From contig NZ_SSTC01000036.1 of assembly GCF_004801855.1 (NCBI RefSeq), positions 1-43,501 of the forward strand: a DNA stretch of 43,501 nucleotides. Reading direction: 5' to 3'. Shown here piece after piece: positions 1 through 9,928 of this stretch; positions within the stretch are counted from its first letter, which is position 1, and the number at the start of each line of letters is the position of its first letter. Under the pieces are notes generated by a model that was not told the origin of the DNA, did no database searches, and saw nothing but the letters and a program-made list of their open reading frames with translations. Both the position numbers and the translations under genes were made by a program. Source of the stretch: Pseudomonas sp. A-1. GTDB taxonomy: Bacteria; Pseudomonadota; Gammaproteobacteria; Pseudomonadales; Pseudomonadaceae.

Positions 1-1299
1 CAGGCGGCGGCCGCCGACGCGCGGCGCGCGGCCGGCGAGACCGGCGCCCTGCTCGGCGCGCCGATCGCCCACAAGGACCTGTTCTGCACGAAAGACGTGC
101 TGACCACCTGCGCCTCGAAGATCCTCGCCAACTTCAAGGCGCCCTACGACGCCACCGTGGTCGAGAAGCTGGCCGCCGCCGGCGCGGTCAGCCTCGGCAA
201 GCTGAACATGGACGAGTTCGCCATGGGCTCGGCCAACGAATCCAGCCACTTCGGCGCGGTGAAGAACCCCTGGGACCTGTCCCGCGTGCCCGGCGGCTCC
301 AGCGGCGGCTCGGCGGCGGCGGTCGCCGCCGGCCTGATCCCGGCCGCCACCGGCACCGACACCGGCGGCTCGATCCGCCAGCCGGCGGCGCTGACCAACC
401 TCACCGGCCTCAAGCCCACCTATGGACGGGTATCCCGCTGGGGCATGATCGCCTACGCCTCAAGCCTCGACCAGGGCGGCCCCATCGCCCGCACCGCCGA
501 GGACTGCGCCCTCCTGCTCGGCGCCATGGCCGGCTTCGACGCCAAGGATTCCACCAGCGTCGACGCCCCGGTGGACGACTACCTGGCCGCGCTGAACCAG
601 CCGCTGGCCGGCCTGCGCATCGGCCTGCCGAAGGAGTACTTCGGCGCCGGCCTCGACGCGCGCATCGCCGCGCAGGTGCTGGCGGTGGTCGAGGAGCTGA
701 AGAGGCTCGGCGCCACGGTCAAGGACATCTCGCTGCCGAACATGCAGCACGCGATTCCCGCCTACTACGTGATCGCCCCGGCCGAGGCCAGCTCCAACCT
801 GTCGCGCTTCGACGGCGTGCGCTTCGGCTACCGCTGCGAGAACCCGGTCAACCTCGAAGACCTCTACAAGCGTTCGCGCGGCGAGGGCTTCGGCGCCGAG
901 GTCAAGCGCCGCATCATGGTCGGCACCTACGCGCTGTCGGCCGGCTACTACGACGCCTACTACCTGAAGGCGCAGAAGATCCGCCGGCTGATCAAGAACG
1001 ACTTCGTGCAGGCGTTCGGCGAGGTCGACGTGATCCTCGGCCCGACCACCCCGAACCCGGCGTGGAAGCTCGGTGCGAAGAGCGCCGATCCGGTGTCGGC
1101 CTACCTGGAAGACATCTACACCATCACCGCCAACCTCGCCGGCATCCCCGGCCTGTCCATGCCGGCCGGCTTCGTCGACGGCCTGCCGGTGGGCGTGCAG
1201 CTCTTGGCGCCGTACTTCCAGGAGGCGCGCCTGCTCAACGTGGCGCACCAGTACCAGCAGGTCAGCGACTGGCACACCCGCACCCCGGCCGGATTCTGA
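1..1299 (+). CDS. gatA: Glutamyl-tRNA(Gln) amidotransferase subunit A (5' end cut off by window)
   Basis: Amidase subunit of the GatCAB complex, which converts Glu-tRNA(Gln) (and often Asp-tRNA(Asn)) to the amide form in the cytoplasm; GatA releases ammonia from glutamine. The reading frame is open from base 1, so the start codon lies outside the window and about 432 codons are visible. The amidase-signature catalytic triad can be seen: Lys in AHKDLF (bases ~70-87), the cis-Ser region [10 protein letters not shown] (~292-321), and the nucleophile Ser in [12 protein letters not shown] (~355-390). The gene is followed after 11 bp by gatB, the normal gatCAB operon order. It is a housekeeping gene with typical codon use. 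Confidence 0.97.
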   Translation, partial: QAAAADARRAAGETGALLGAPIAHKDLFCTKDVLTTCASKILANFKAPYDATVVEKLAAAGAVSLGKLNMDEFAMGSANESSHFGAVKNPWDLSRVPGGSSGGSAAAVAAGLIPAATGTDTGGSIRQPAALTNLTGLKPTYGRVSRWGMIAYASSLDQGGPIARTAEDCALLLGAMAGFDAKDSTSVDAPVDDYLAALNQPLAGLRIGLPKEYFGAGLDARIAAQVLAVVEELKRLGATVKDISLPNMQHAIPAYYVIAPAEASSNLSRFDGVRFGYRCENPVNLEDLYKRSRGEGFGAEVKRRIMVGTYALSAGYYDAYYLKAQKIRRLIKNDFVQAFGEVDVILGPTTPNPAWKLGAKSADPVSAYLEDIYTITANLAGIPGLSMPAGFVDGLPVGVQLLAPYFQEARLLNVAHQYQQVSDWHTRTPAGF

Positions 1300-1310
1300 G
1301 GACGACACAC

Positions 1311-2759
1311 ATGCAATGGGAAACCGTGATCGGGCTGGAAATCCACGCCCAGCTCAGCACCCGCTCGAAGATCTTCTCCGGCAGCGCCACCACCTTCGGC
1401 GCCGAGCCCAATACCCAGGCCAGCCTGGTCGACCTGGGCATGCCCGGCACCCTGCCGGTACTCAATGAAGAAGCCGTGCGCATGGCGGTGAAGTTCGGCC
1501 TGGCGATCGACGCCGAACTGGGCCGCACCAACGTGTTCGCGCGCAAGAACTACTTCTACCCGGACCTGCCCAAGGGCTACCAGACCAGCCAGATGGACCA
1601 CCCGGTGGTCGGCAAGGGCCACCTGGACATCACCCTCGAGGACGGCACCGTCAAGCGCATCGGCATCACCCGCGCGCACCTGGAAGAAGACGCCGGCAAG
1701 AGCCTGCACGAGGACTTCCACGGCATGTCCGGGATCGACCTCAACCGCGCCGGCACCCCGCTGCTGGAGATCGTCTCCGAGCCGGACATCCGCTCGGCCA
1801 AGGAGGCGGTCGCCTACGTCAAGGCGATCCATGCGCTGGTGCGCTATCTGGGCATCTGCGACGGCAACATGGCCGAAGGCTCGCTGCGCTGCGACTGCAA
1901 CGTCTCGGTGCGCCCCAAGGGCCAGGAAGCGTTCGGCACCCGCGCCGAGATCAAGAACGTCAACTCGTTCCGCTTCATCGAGAAAGCGATCAACCACGAG
2001 ATCCAGCGGCAGATCGAACTGATCGAGGACGGCGGCAAGGTGGTGCAGGAAACCCGCCTGTACGACCCGAACAAGGACGAGACCCGCTCGATGCGCGGCA
2101 AGGAAGAAGCCAACGACTACCGCTACTTCCCCTGCCCCGACCTGCTGCCGGTGGTGCTGGAAGACAGCTTCATCGAGCAAATTCGTGGCGAATTGCCGGA
2201 ACTGCCGGGCGAGAAGCGCGCGCGCTTCGAGAGCCAGTACGGCCTGTCCGCCTACGACGCCAGCGTGCTCTCCGCCAGCCGCGAGATGGCCGAGTACTTC
2301 GAACAGGTACAGGCTGCCTGCGGCGACGCCAAGCTGGCCGCCAACTGGGTGATGGGCGAACTGTCCAGCCTGCTCAACAAGGAAGGCCTGGAGATCGAGC
2401 AGTCGCCGGTATCGGCCGCCCAGCTCGGCGGGATGATCCTGCGCATCAAGGACAACACCATCTCCGGCAAGATCGCCAAGATGGTGTTCGAGGCCCTCGC
2501 CGCCGGCGAAGGCGACTCGGCCGATGCCGTCATCGAGGCCAAGGGACTCAAGCAGGTCACCGACTCGGGCGCCATCGAGGCGATGCTGGATGAAGTGCTG
2601 GCCGCCAACGCCGCCCAGGTCGAGCAGTACCGCGCCAGCGACGAGGCCAAGCGCGCCAAGATGTTCGGCTTCTTCGTCGGCCAGGCCATGAAGGCGTCCA
2701 AGGGCAAGGCCAACCCCGGCCAGGTCAACGAGCTGCTGAAGAAGAAGCTCGAGGGCTGA
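1311..2759 (+). CDS. gatB: Aspartyl/glutamyl-tRNA amidotransferase subunit B
   Basis: GatB binds the mischarged tRNA and performs the ATP-dependent transamidation with ammonia channelled from GatA. The ATG at 1311 follows a GAGGA ribosome site just after the gatA stop. The 482-residue product starts [15 protein letters not shown], the usual GatB N-terminus, with the conserved [12 protein letters not shown] segment in the catalytic cradle and a YqeY-like helical tail ending in LLKKKLEG. Length is normal for the family. A hairpin follows the stop codon. Confidence 0.97.
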   Translation: MQWETVIGLEIHAQLSTRSKIFSGSATTFGAEPNTQASLVDLGMPGTLPVLNEEAVRMAVKFGLAIDAELGRTNVFARKNYFYPDLPKGYQTSQMDHPVVGKGHLDITLEDGTVKRIGITRAHLEEDAGKSLHEDFHGMSGIDLNRAGTPLLEIVSEPDIRSAKEAVAYVKAIHALVRYLGICDGNMAEGSLRCDCNVSVRPKGQEAFGTRAEIKNVNSFRFIEKAINHEIQRQIELIEDGGKVVQETRLYDPNKDETRSMRGKEEANDYRYFPCPDLLPVVLEDSFIEQIRGELPELPGEKRARFESQYGLSAYDASVLSASREMAEYFEQVQAACGDAKLAANWVMGELSSLLNKEGLEIEQSPVSAAQLGGMILRIKDNTISGKIAKMVFEALAAGEGDSADAVIEAKGLKQVTDSGAIEAMLDEVLAANAAQVEQYRASDEAKRAKMFGFFVGQAMKASKGKANPGQVNELLKKKLEG

Positions 2760-2765
2760 GGCGCA

Positions 2766-2790
2766 GCGGCGGCGAACCAAACGCCGCCGC
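2766..2790 (+). terminator. Hairpin after gatB
   Basis: A 9-bp G/C stem (GCGGCGGCG / CGCCGCCGC) with a 7-base loop starts 6 bp after the gatB stop. No T-run follows, so it may be a transcript-end stabiliser or a weak terminator rather than a classic intrinsic terminator. Confidence 0.4.
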
Positions 2791-2870
2791 AACGCTCAAA
2801 GGCAGACCAGACAACGCCGGAGCGACCTGCCCGGGCATGCCCGGCGTTGTGCCATTCACGGGTACCCTCG

Positions 2871-3260
2871 ATGAAACACCTGCTCCTCGCCACCCTCCTC
2901 GTACTGCTGGCCGGCTGCGCCGGCCATGCGCCGCAGCCGGCTCCCGCCCCGGCCGAGGCCGGCGGCTATCGTGCCGAGGGCAAGGCCTCCTGGTACGGCA
3001 GCCGCCATCACGGCCGGCGCACCGCCAGCGGCGAACGCTTCGACCAGCACGCGCTGACCGCCGCCCATCGCCAGCTGCCGTTCGGCAGCAAGGTGCGGGT
3101 CACCAACCTGCGCAACCAGCGCAGCGTGGTGGTGCGCATCAACGACCGCGGCCCGCACGCCCGCGGCCGGATCATCGACCTGTCGCGCGCCGCCGCCGAG
3201 CGCCTGGGGATGCTCAGCAGCGGTACGGCACCGGTGCGCCTGGAGCGGGTGACGGACTGA
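2871..3260 (+). CDS. Small RlpA-like lipoprotein (double-psi beta-barrel)
   Basis: A 129-residue protein with a lipoprotein signal peptide (lipobox LLAGC, Cys16) followed by a double-psi beta-barrel domain of the RlpA family: [19 protein letters not shown], then KVRVTNLRN and [17 protein letters not shown]. Family members such as Pseudomonas RlpA are outer-membrane lytic transglycosylases acting on stem-peptide-free glycan at the septum. This protein has only the barrel and lacks the SPOR domain, so it is a short paralogue and septal targeting cannot be assumed. The ATG at 2871 is chosen because it directly precedes the signal peptide. Confidence 0.85.
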   Translation: MKHLLLATLLVLLAGCAGHAPQPAPAPAEAGGYRAEGKASWYGSRHHGRRTASGERFDQHALTAAHRQLPFGSKVRVTNLRNQRSVVVRINDRGPHARGRIIDLSRAAAERLGMLSSGTAPVRLERVTD

Positions 3261-3359
3261 GAGCGCGGCGCAGCATGCGGTAACAATCGGCCCTGGACCG
3301 GGGCTGGCAGCCGGCCGACAAACGGCTAAGCTGGCGCAGATTTTTACCGGAGCCTTCCC

Positions 3360-4445
3360 ATGACCCTGATGACCTTCGTCTACCTGATCGCCGGCCTGGT
3401 GCTGCTGGTCGCCGGCGCCGAGGTGCTGGTGCGCGGCGCCGCCCGCCTGGCCGCGCAGTTCGGCATCCCGCCGTTGATCATCGGCCTGACCGTGGTCGCC
3501 TTCGGCACCAGCGCGCCGGAAACCGCGGTCAGCGTGCAGGCGGCCCTCGATGGCAGCGGCGACATCGCCGTGGGCAACGTGGTCGGCAGCAACATCGCCA
3601 ACGTCCTCTTGATCCTCGGCCTGTCGGCGCTGGTCGCGCCGCTGATCGTCTCGCGCCAGCTGATCCGCCTCGACGTGCCGCTGATGATCGGCGCCAGCCT
3701 GGTGACCTGGGCGCTGGCCATGGACGGCAAGCTGGGTCGCCTCGACGGCGCCCTGCTGTTCGGCGGCGTGGTCGCCTACACCCTGTTCCTGATCATCAGC
3801 AGCCGCAAGGATAAGGGAGCGGCCGAGGGCGACGAGTTCGCCGAGGAGTTCGGCCTGCACGAAGCGCCCAAGCCCTACGCCTGGGCAGTCAACCTCGGTC
3901 TGCTGGTCGCCGGCCTGGTGCTGCTGGTCGGCGGCTCCAATCTGCTGGTGGAGGGCGCGGTGGCCCTGGCCAAGGCCCTGGGCCTGTCCGAACTAGTGAT
4001 CGGCCTGACGGTGATCGCTATCGGCACCTCGCTGCCGGAGCTGGCCACCTCGATGATCGCCGCCTTCAAGGGCGAACGCGACATCGCGGTGGGCAACGTG
4101 GTCGGCAGCAACATCTTCAACCTGCTCTGCGTGCTCGGCCTCGCCTCGCTGGTGGCGCCGCTGCCGATCAGCGTCTCGGCCAACGCGCTGTCTTTCGACT
4201 TCCCGGTGATGATCGCCGTGGCCCTGGCCTGCATGCCGATCTTCTTCGCCGGCTACCGCATCAACCGCTGGGAGGGTGCGCTGTTCGCGGCCTACTACGC
4301 CATCTACACCACCTGGCTGATCATGCACAGCACCGACGCACCGGGGCTGGCCATGTTCAGCCAGGCGATGACCTGGTTCGTCCTGCCGCTGACCCTGGTC
4401 ACCCTGGTGGTGATCGGTTTCCGCGCCTGGCAGCAGCAGCGCTGA
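3360..4445 (+). CDS. Calcium/sodium antiporter (CaCA family, YrbG-like)
   Basis: Inner-membrane cation exchanger of 361 residues with about ten hydrophobic segments. The two inverted alpha-repeats that form the ion path are clear: GTSAPETAVS with GNVVGSNIANVLLILGL in the first half, and GTSLPELATS with GNVVGSNIFNLLCVLGL in the second. A charged cytoplasmic loop (SSRKDKGAAEGDEFAEEFG) separates the halves. A GGAG site lies about 8 bp before the ATG. The stop is 1 bp from the stop of the convergent AEC transporter gene. The exact ions exchanged cannot be read from the sequence. Confidence 0.92.
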   Translation: MTLMTFVYLIAGLVLLVAGAEVLVRGAARLAAQFGIPPLIIGLTVVAFGTSAPETAVSVQAALDGSGDIAVGNVVGSNIANVLLILGLSALVAPLIVSRQLIRLDVPLMIGASLVTWALAMDGKLGRLDGALLFGGVVAYTLFLIISSRKDKGAAEGDEFAEEFGLHEAPKPYAWAVNLGLLVAGLVLLVGGSNLLVEGAVALAKALGLSELVIGLTVIAIGTSLPELATSMIAAFKGERDIAVGNVVGSNIFNLLCVLGLASLVAPLPISVSANALSFDFPVMIAVALACMPIFFAGYRINRWEGALFAAYYAIYTTWLIMHSTDAPGLAMFSQAMTWFVLPLTLVTLVVIGFRAWQQQR

Positions 4446-4446
4446 C

Positions 4447-5388
4447 TCAGATCCAGCCGCCCCACTGCAGCACGAACAGGCCGAGGTTGGTGGTCAGCAC
4501 CGCCAGCAGGGTGGTGATCACGATGATCGCCGCCGCCAGCTGGTGGTTGGCGCCGGCGGCGCGGGCCATGACGAAACTGGCCGCAGCCGTCGGGCTGGCG
4601 AAGAACAGGAACAGGATGCCCAGCTCGGCCTGGCGGAAGCCGCACGCCCAGGCGCCGGCGGTGGCCAGCGCCGGCAGCCAGAGCATCTTCATCAGGCTGG
4701 CGCTCAGCGCCAGGCCGCTGCTGGCACGCAGCGAGGCCAGCGACAGGGTGCCACCGATGCAGATCAGCGCCAGCGGCAGGGCCAGCCGGGCGAGGTATTC
4801 GCCCGAGGTGGTCAGCCAGACCGGCAGGCGCAGCTGCCACCAGGCAAAGGGCATCGCCGCCAGCACGCCGAGGATCAGCGGATTGCGCAGGATGCCCCTG
4901 AGGATCTTCCAGGGGCTGGTCCGGCTGTCGGGGTTGTAGACCTCCAGCACCAGCACGGCGAGGCTGTTGTAGAGCAGGATCACCAGCCCGCCGAGCACCC
5001 CGCCCAGCGACAGGCCGTAGTCGCCGTACAGGCTGGTGGCCAGCGCCAGACCGACGATGCCGTTGTTGCCGCGGAACGCCCCCTGCACGTAGACGCCGCG
5101 CTCGGCGCGCGGGCAGCGCCACAGCGCCCAGCCCCAGGCGAGCGCGAAACCGACCAGGGTGGCCAGGGCGAAGTAGCCGAGCAGCGCCGGCTGTAGCGCC
5201 GCCTCGAGGTCGGCGTGGAGAATGGCGAGGAACAGCATGACCGGCATGCTGACGTTGAACACCAGGCCGCTGGCGCTGTGGATGAAGCGGTCGTCGATCT
5301 GGCCGAAGCGCTTGAGCAGCACGCCGAGGAACAGCATGGCGAATACCGGCAGCGTGACGGACAAGGTCTGCAGGAACAGCGAGAGCAT
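4447..5388 (-). CDS. AEC family transporter (auxin efflux carrier type)
   Basis: Polytopic inner-membrane protein of 313 residues with about ten transmembrane helices, starting MLSLFLQTLSVTLPVFAMLF and containing the family pattern of small polar residues in the helix breaks (FRGNNGIVGLALA; LFFASPTAAASFVMA). AEC proteins in bacteria export or exchange small organic acids; the substrate here is unknown. An ATG at 5418 would add 10 residues (GAPRCPGRP), but that extension is not family-like, so 5388 is preferred. Confidence 0.88.
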   Translation of the reverse strand: MLSLFLQTLSVTLPVFAMLFLGVLLKRFGQIDDRFIHSASGLVFNVSMPVMLFLAILHADLEAALQPALLGYFALATLVGFALAWGWALWRCPRAERGVYVQGAFRGNNGIVGLALATSLYGDYGLSLGGVLGGLVILLYNSLAVLVLEVYNPDSRTSPWKILRGILRNPLILGVLAAMPFAWWQLRLPVWLTTSGEYLARLALPLALICIGGTLSLASLRASSGLALSASLMKMLWLPALATAGAWACGFRQAELGILFLFFASPTAAASFVMARAAGANHQLAAAIIVITTLLAVLTTNLGLFVLQWGGWI

Positions 5389-5469
5389 GGGGCGCCCGGG
5401 GCAGCGAGGGGCGCCCATGTTAACCGGCCCGAAGCGGAAAGGCTTTCCCGCTATCGGGCCGCAGCGCCT

Positions 5470-6030
5470 TCAGCGCCGCACGGGGCGTTTCTGCAGCTTG
5501 CGCTGCAGGGTACGGCGGTGCATGCCGAGGGCGCGGGCGGTGGCGGAGATGTTGCCGTCGTGCTCGGCCAGCACGCGCTGGATGTGCTCCCACTGCAGGC
5601 GGTCCACCGACATCGGGTTGTCCGGCACCAGACTGTCGAGGTCGGCATGCTCGGAGAGCAACGCGGCCAGCACGTCGTCGGCGTCGGCCGGCTTGCACAG
5701 GTAATTGCAGGCGCCGCGCTTGATCGCCTCCACCGCGGTGGCGATGCTCGAGTAGCCGGTGAGGATCACCACGCGCATCTCGCTGTCCAGCGCCAGCAGC
5801 TTGGGCAGCAGCACCAGGCCGGAGTCGCCGTCCATCTTAAGGTCGAGCACCGCATAGTCGGGCGTGTCGCGCTCGGCCTGGGCCAGGCCCGCGTCGGCGG
5901 AGTTGGCCACCGACACGCGCAGGCCGCGGCGGCTCATGGCCCGCGCCAGCACGCGGGTGAAGGTCTCGTCGTCGTCCACCAACAGCAGGTGCGGCTGTTC
6001 CTCCGCATCGAACAGGACTTCTTCGCTCAT
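5470..6030 (-). CDS. roxR: Redox response regulator RoxR (RegA/PrrA/ActR family)
   Basis: 186-residue response regulator: receiver domain (residues ~13-125) with acidic pocket DDD at 19-21, phospho-acceptor Asp63 in VLDLKMD and Lys in CKPADADD, then a Fis-type helix-turn-helix at the C-terminus (NISATARALGMHRRTLQRKLQ). The HTH and the short proline-containing linker are typical of RegA-type regulators, which control respiratory oxidases, cyanide tolerance and other redox genes. The gene lies 30 bp downstream of roxS in the same operon. Confidence 0.95.
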   Translation of the reverse strand: MSEEVLFDAEEQPHLLLVDDDETFTRVLARAMSRRGLRVSVANSADAGLAQAERDTPDYAVLDLKMDGDSGLVLLPKLLALDSEMRVVILTGYSSIATAVEAIKRGACNYLCKPADADDVLAALLSEHADLDSLVPDNPMSVDRLQWEHIQRVLAEHDGNISATARALGMHRRTLQRKLQKRPVRR

Positions 6031-6060
6031 TTCATTCCTCGCACAAGGCAGAACCGGCGC

Positions 6061-7326
6061 TCAGGCGACGCCGTAATTGCGCGGCAGTCGCAACTCGGTC
6101 AGCGTGCCGCCCTCTTCGTGGTTGTAGAGCTTCACTGTACCACCGAGTCGGGTGACGCTGGCCTGACTGAGGAACAGACCGAGGCCGAAGCCCTTGCCGC
6201 CCTTGCCCTTGGTGGTGAAGAACGGCTTGCCGAGCTGCTCGGCGATGGCCAGCGGCACGCCGACGCCGTGATCGCGGATGCTCAGGCAGATCTCCCGCGC
6301 GTCCCAGTCCAGGCGGATGTCGAGGTTCTCCGGACAGGCATCGGCGGCGTTGTTGAGCAGGTTGAGCAGCGCCTGGCTGAGGTCGGTCGGCGGCATCAGC
6401 CGCGGCGGCGCACCGACGCCCAGGCACTGGTAGCGGTAGGTGGCTTCCGGGCGCATCAGGTGCCAGCGGCGTAGCACCGCCTCCAGCCACTCGCTGACGG
6501 TCTGCTCGACGATCGACTGGCGGCGCTCGGCCTCGGCGGCGCGCACCAGTTGCTGCAGGGTGTCCTTGCACAGCCTGACCTGCTCCTGCAGCAGGGCCAG
6601 GTCCTCCTGCAGCGCCGGCTGGTCGCGGTGCTCCTGGCGCAGCTCCTTGAGCAGCACGCTCATGGTCGCCAGCGGCGTGCCCAGCTCGTGGGCGGCGCCG
6701 GCGGCCTGGGTGGCCACGGCGAGCAGCTGCTGGTCGCGCATGCCTTCCTCGCGGCGCTGGGCGCGCAACTGCTCTTGGCCGCGCAGCTCCTCGGCCATCT
6801 TGGCGACGAAGAAGGTGATCAGCCCGGCGGCCAGGGCGAAGCTCAGCCACATGCCGTAGACCAGCAGGGTCTCCCGCGGCTCGGCGGGGATGTCCAGCGG
6901 ATGCGACCAGAACAGCAGCAGGGTGTAGCTGGCCAGCGCCAGGCCGGCCAGCGACAGGGTGTGCAGCCAGGGCAGGGTCGCCGCGGCGATGGTCAGCGGC
7001 ACCAGGTAGTAGGAGACGAAGGGGTTGCTCGAGCCGCCGGTGTAGTACAGCAGCACGCTGTGGATCACCAAGTCGCAGCCCAGCTGCACCGCGTACTCCA
7101 GCTCGGTGACCGGCCAGGAGGCACGCAGGCGCAGGGCAGTGAAGATGCTCAGCAGGCCGGAGACGGCGAGGGTGATGCCCAGCTCCGTCCACGGCAGCGG
7201 CAGGCGGTCGGACCACCAGGCGAAGCCCACCGAGCCGGCCTGGGCAGCCAGCACGAGCAGGCGGATGAGGACCAGCCGACCGAGGTTCTGCAGGCTGGCG
7301 GAGAGTAACTGGACGGGCGCTTGCAT
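6061..7326 (-). CDS. roxS: Redox sensor histidine kinase RoxS (RegB/PrrB family)
   Basis: 421-residue membrane histidine kinase. Six hydrophobic helices occupy residues ~15-185. The second periplasmic loop carries the RegB quinone-sensing signature GGSSNPFVSYY. The H-box is AAGAAHELGTPLATM, which is characteristic of RegB. A single Cys in EQVRLCKDTLQQL matches the position of the redox-active Cys of RegB. The ATPase domain shows NLLNNAADA (N-box), DHGVGVP (G1) and GKGFGLGLFLS (G2). It phosphorylates RoxR, encoded just downstream, and is divergent from the SIMPL-domain gene. Confidence 0.95.
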   Translation of the reverse strand: MQAPVQLLSASLQNLGRLVLIRLLVLAAQAGSVGFAWWSDRLPLPWTELGITLAVSGLLSIFTALRLRASWPVTELEYAVQLGCDLVIHSVLLYYTGGSSNPFVSYYLVPLTIAAATLPWLHTLSLAGLALASYTLLLFWSHPLDIPAEPRETLLVYGMWLSFALAAGLITFFVAKMAEELRGQEQLRAQRREEGMRDQQLLAVATQAAGAAHELGTPLATMSVLLKELRQEHRDQPALQEDLALLQEQVRLCKDTLQQLVRAAEAERRQSIVEQTVSEWLEAVLRRWHLMRPEATYRYQCLGVGAPPRLMPPTDLSQALLNLLNNAADACPENLDIRLDWDAREICLSIRDHGVGVPLAIAEQLGKPFFTTKGKGGKGFGLGLFLSQASVTRLGGTVKLYNHEEGGTLTELRLPRNYGVA

Positions 7327-7480
7327 GGAATATTCCGGAAACTTCGCGGAGTATAACCAGATTGCCCCTCGCCCGGCTGCGGCAAATGGGCACGCGAGCG
7401 CGCCGGGAACCCGCCCGGCCGCGCTCAGTCACAGCTGGACGACCGGCGCCTTCGCCGGCCGAACCGACAGGAGTCCCCCG

Positions 7481-8191
7481 ATGCCCGCACTTTCCCGCTG
7501 CACTCCCCTGCTCGCCCTCGCCGCCGGCCTGTGGCTGCTGCCACCGGCCCAGGCCGAGGAACCGCGCTACAACCAGATCGGCCTGCGTGCCGAGGTCAAC
7601 CGCGAGGTGGCCCACGACCGCATGCACGTGCTGCTCTACAGCGAAGCCCAGCACAGCGACCCGGCCAGACTGTCGGCGCAGACCACCGAGACGCTCAACC
7701 GCGCCGTGCAGCGCGCCCGCGCCGCCAAGGGCGTGGAGGTCAGCCTGGGCAGCCGGCACAGCAGCCCGGTCTACGACGACAAGGGCCGCAAGATCGTCGC
7801 CTGGCGCGAACGCGCCGAGCTGCGCCTGGACAGCGCCGACTTCGCCACCCTCGCCCAGCTCAGCGCCGGGCTGCTCGACGAGCTGCAGATGGCCGACATG
7901 CACTTCAGCCTGTCGACGGACAGCCGCAAGCGCAGCGAGGACCAGTTGCTCCGGGAAGCCGTGGCCGCCTTCAAGGCCCGCGCCCAGCTGGTCAGCGAAG
8001 CCATGGGCGCGCGCAGCTACCGCGTGGTGCGCCTCGACCTCAACGCCGGCGGCGGCCCGCGCCCGCCGCTGCTGCGCAGCATGGCGGCCAAGACGATGAG
8101 CATGGACAGCGCGCCGGCGCCGGAGATCGAAGCCGGCTCCAGCGAGCTGACGGTCAATGCCGACGGCGTGATCGAGGTGCAGCTGCCCTGA
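7481..8191 (+). CDS. SIMPL-domain (DUF541) periplasmic protein
   Basis: 236 residues with a Sec signal peptide (cut after PPAQA) and a DUF541/SIMPL domain across most of the mature part: an N-terminal strand pair EVNREVAHDRMHV, the long helix RAVQRARAAKGVEV, the RHSSPVYDDKGRKIVAWRER strand region and a C-terminal half rich in helix. SIMPL proteins are periplasmic or outer-membrane proteins of poorly known role, some linked to oxidative stress. The ATG at 7481 has ACAGGAG upstream and starts the signal peptide. It is divergent from roxSR. Confidence 0.85.
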   Translation: MPALSRCTPLLALAAGLWLLPPAQAEEPRYNQIGLRAEVNREVAHDRMHVLLYSEAQHSDPARLSAQTTETLNRAVQRARAAKGVEVSLGSRHSSPVYDDKGRKIVAWRERAELRLDSADFATLAQLSAGLLDELQMADMHFSLSTDSRKRSEDQLLREAVAAFKARAQLVSEAMGARSYRVVRLDLNAGGGPRPPLLRSMAAKTMSMDSAPAPEIEAGSSELTVNADGVIEVQLP

Positions 8192-8198
8192 TGCTCGC

Positions 8199-8255
8199 GT
8201 AGGGGCGAATTCATTCGCCGACGGCGCCCGGACAGGCGAATGAACTCGCCCCTAC
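8199..8255. repeat. REP-like inverted repeat between SIMPL and phoH genes
   Basis: Two 21-bp arms (8199-8219 and 8235-8255) are inverted copies with one mismatch, around a 15-bp G/C spacer. Each arm reads GTAGGGGCGA, then ATTCATTCGCC or its one-base variant. The element sits between two converging genes, where it can act as a bidirectional transcript end. Its form resembles the dispersed intergenic palindromes of pseudomonads. Confidence 0.7.
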
Positions 8256-8278
8256 AGGCGCCGCCGCGCCCCTGTACG

Positions 8279-9670
8279 CTACAGATGCGCCTCGGCGTAC
8301 TCCGCCAGCAGCGAGCGCGGCACCCCCTGCAGGGTGATGTGCACGCCGTGGGGGAAGTCCTTGAAGCGCTCGGTCAGGTAGGTCAGCCCGGAACTGGTCG
8401 CCGACAGGTAGGGCGTGTCGATCTGCGCCAGGTTGCCCAGGCAGATCACCTTGGAACCGCTGCCGGCGCGGGTGATGATGGTCTTCATCTGGTGCGGCGT
8501 GAGGTTCTGGCACTCGTCGATGAGGATCAGGCTCTGCTGGAAGCTGCGCCCGCGGATGTAGTTGAGCGACTTGAACTGCAGCGGCACGCGCTGGAGGATG
8601 TAGTCGACGCTGCCGTGGGTGCTCTCGTCGTCCATGTGCAGCGCCTCGAGGTTGTCGGTGATGGCGCCCAGCCAGGGCTCCATCTTCTCCGCCTCGGTGC
8701 CCGGCAGGAAGCCGATGTCCTCGTCGAGCCCCTGCACGCTGCGGGTGGCGATGATGCGCCGGTAGCGCTTGCTGACCATGGTCTGCTCGATGGCCGCAGC
8801 CAGGGCGAGGATGGTCTTGCCCGAGCCGGCGGCGCCGGTCAGGTTGACCAGGTGGATGTCCGGATCGAGCAGCGCATAGAGCGCCAGCGCCTGGTAGATG
8901 TCGCGCGGACGCAGGCCCCAGGCCTCCTGGTGCATCAGCGGCTCCTGGTGCAGGTCGAGCAGCAGCAGGTGACGCTTGTCCACCTCCTTGACCCAGCCGA
9001 CGAAGCCCTGCTCGTCGACCACGAACTCGTTGACGTGCATGTTCGGCAGGCTGTTGCCGTTGAGCGGCACGCGGTGCAGGGTGCGGCCGATCTCCTGGTG
9101 GGTATCGACCTTGCTGACCTTCTGCCAGAACGAGCCGGGGAAGCTGTGGTAGCCGCGCGGCAGCAGCGCCACGTCGTCGACCAACTGGTCGGTGTGGTAG
9201 TCCTCGGCGGCCACCCCGCAGGCGCGCGCCTTGAGGCGCATGTTGATGTCCTTGCTGACCAGCACCACCTCGACGTCCGGGCGACGGCCCTGCAGCTCCA
9301 CCAGCTGGTTGATGATCTTGTTGTCGTTGAGGTGTTCGGGCAGGCCGCTGAGGCTGGTGTCCAGGCGGCTCATGAGGATCGACAGGCTGCCCCGCGGCGC
9401 GCCCTTGCCGCGCTGGATCGGCACGCCCTGCTCGACCTGCGGCGGCGTCGCCTCGCCGAGCAACTGGTCGATCAGGCGGATCGCCTGGCGGCACTCGGCG
9501 GCCACGCCGTGCTTGCCGCTCTTGAGATGATCGAGCTCCTCGAGCACGGTCATCGGGATGGCCACCTGATGCTCCTCGAAATTCAGCAGGGCATTGGGGT
9601 CGTGAATCAGGACGTTGGTATCGAGCACATACAGTCGGGGATGCGTGGTCTTGCTGGCGCTTTTGTCCAT
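8279..9670 (-). CDS. PhoH-like ATPase with N-terminal PIN domain
   Basis: 463 residues. The N-terminal PIN nuclease-type domain (about residues 10-150) begins [16 protein letters not shown] and has the acidic residues expected (LDTN, EELD, LVSKD). The C-terminal PhoH ATPase carries Walker A GAAGSGKT and Walker [16 protein letters not shown]-PhoH proteins (PhoH2 type) act on RNA with helicase and nuclease activities. The start has GAGGTG 8 bp upstream. The gene stands alone and converges on the SIMPL gene across a REP-like palindrome. Confidence 0.92.
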   Translation of the reverse strand: MDKSASKTTHPRLYVLDTNVLIHDPNALLNFEEHQVAIPMTVLEELDHLKSGKHGVAAECRQAIRLIDQLLGEATPPQVEQGVPIQRGKGAPRGSLSILMSRLDTSLSGLPEHLNDNKIINQLVELQGRRPDVEVVLVSKDINMRLKARACGVAAEDYHTDQLVDDVALLPRGYHSFPGSFWQKVSKVDTHQEIGRTLHRVPLNGNSLPNMHVNEFVVDEQGFVGWVKEVDKRHLLLLDLHQEPLMHQEAWGLRPRDIYQALALYALLDPDIHLVNLTGAAGSGKTILALAAAIEQTMVSKRYRRIIATRSVQGLDEDIGFLPGTEAEKMEPWLGAITDNLEALHMDDESTHGSVDYILQRVPLQFKSLNYIRGRSFQQSLILIDECQNLTPHQMKTIITRAGSGSKVICLGNLAQIDTPYLSATSSGLTYLTERFKDFPHGVHITLQGVPRSLLAEYAEAHL

Positions 9671-9928
9671 GGTCGGTCACCTCGATCCTGTCGGTCATGC
9701 GACGGAATGCCCGCAGGCGCTCCGCCCTCAGGGGCCGCCCTCGCGCTCGTGCGTCGCGCGGCGGCCTGTCTCCCAGATAGCGTCCCAACGATTACCGCAA
9801 AGTTACTGCACCGAACCGACCTCCTCTGCATTGAGTCTAGCCACCGGCCCGGCCCCCGTGCCAACCCGCGAGGACCCCGCACCCTGAGCCTACTGCTAGA
9901 ATCGCCCGACAGCCAGAGGAGAGCTGCA

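Noticed and set aside
6032-7903. Long minus-strand frame overlapping roxS
   Set aside because: Out of frame with roxS, product Arg/Pro/Gly-rich; roxS itself has all kinase motifs.
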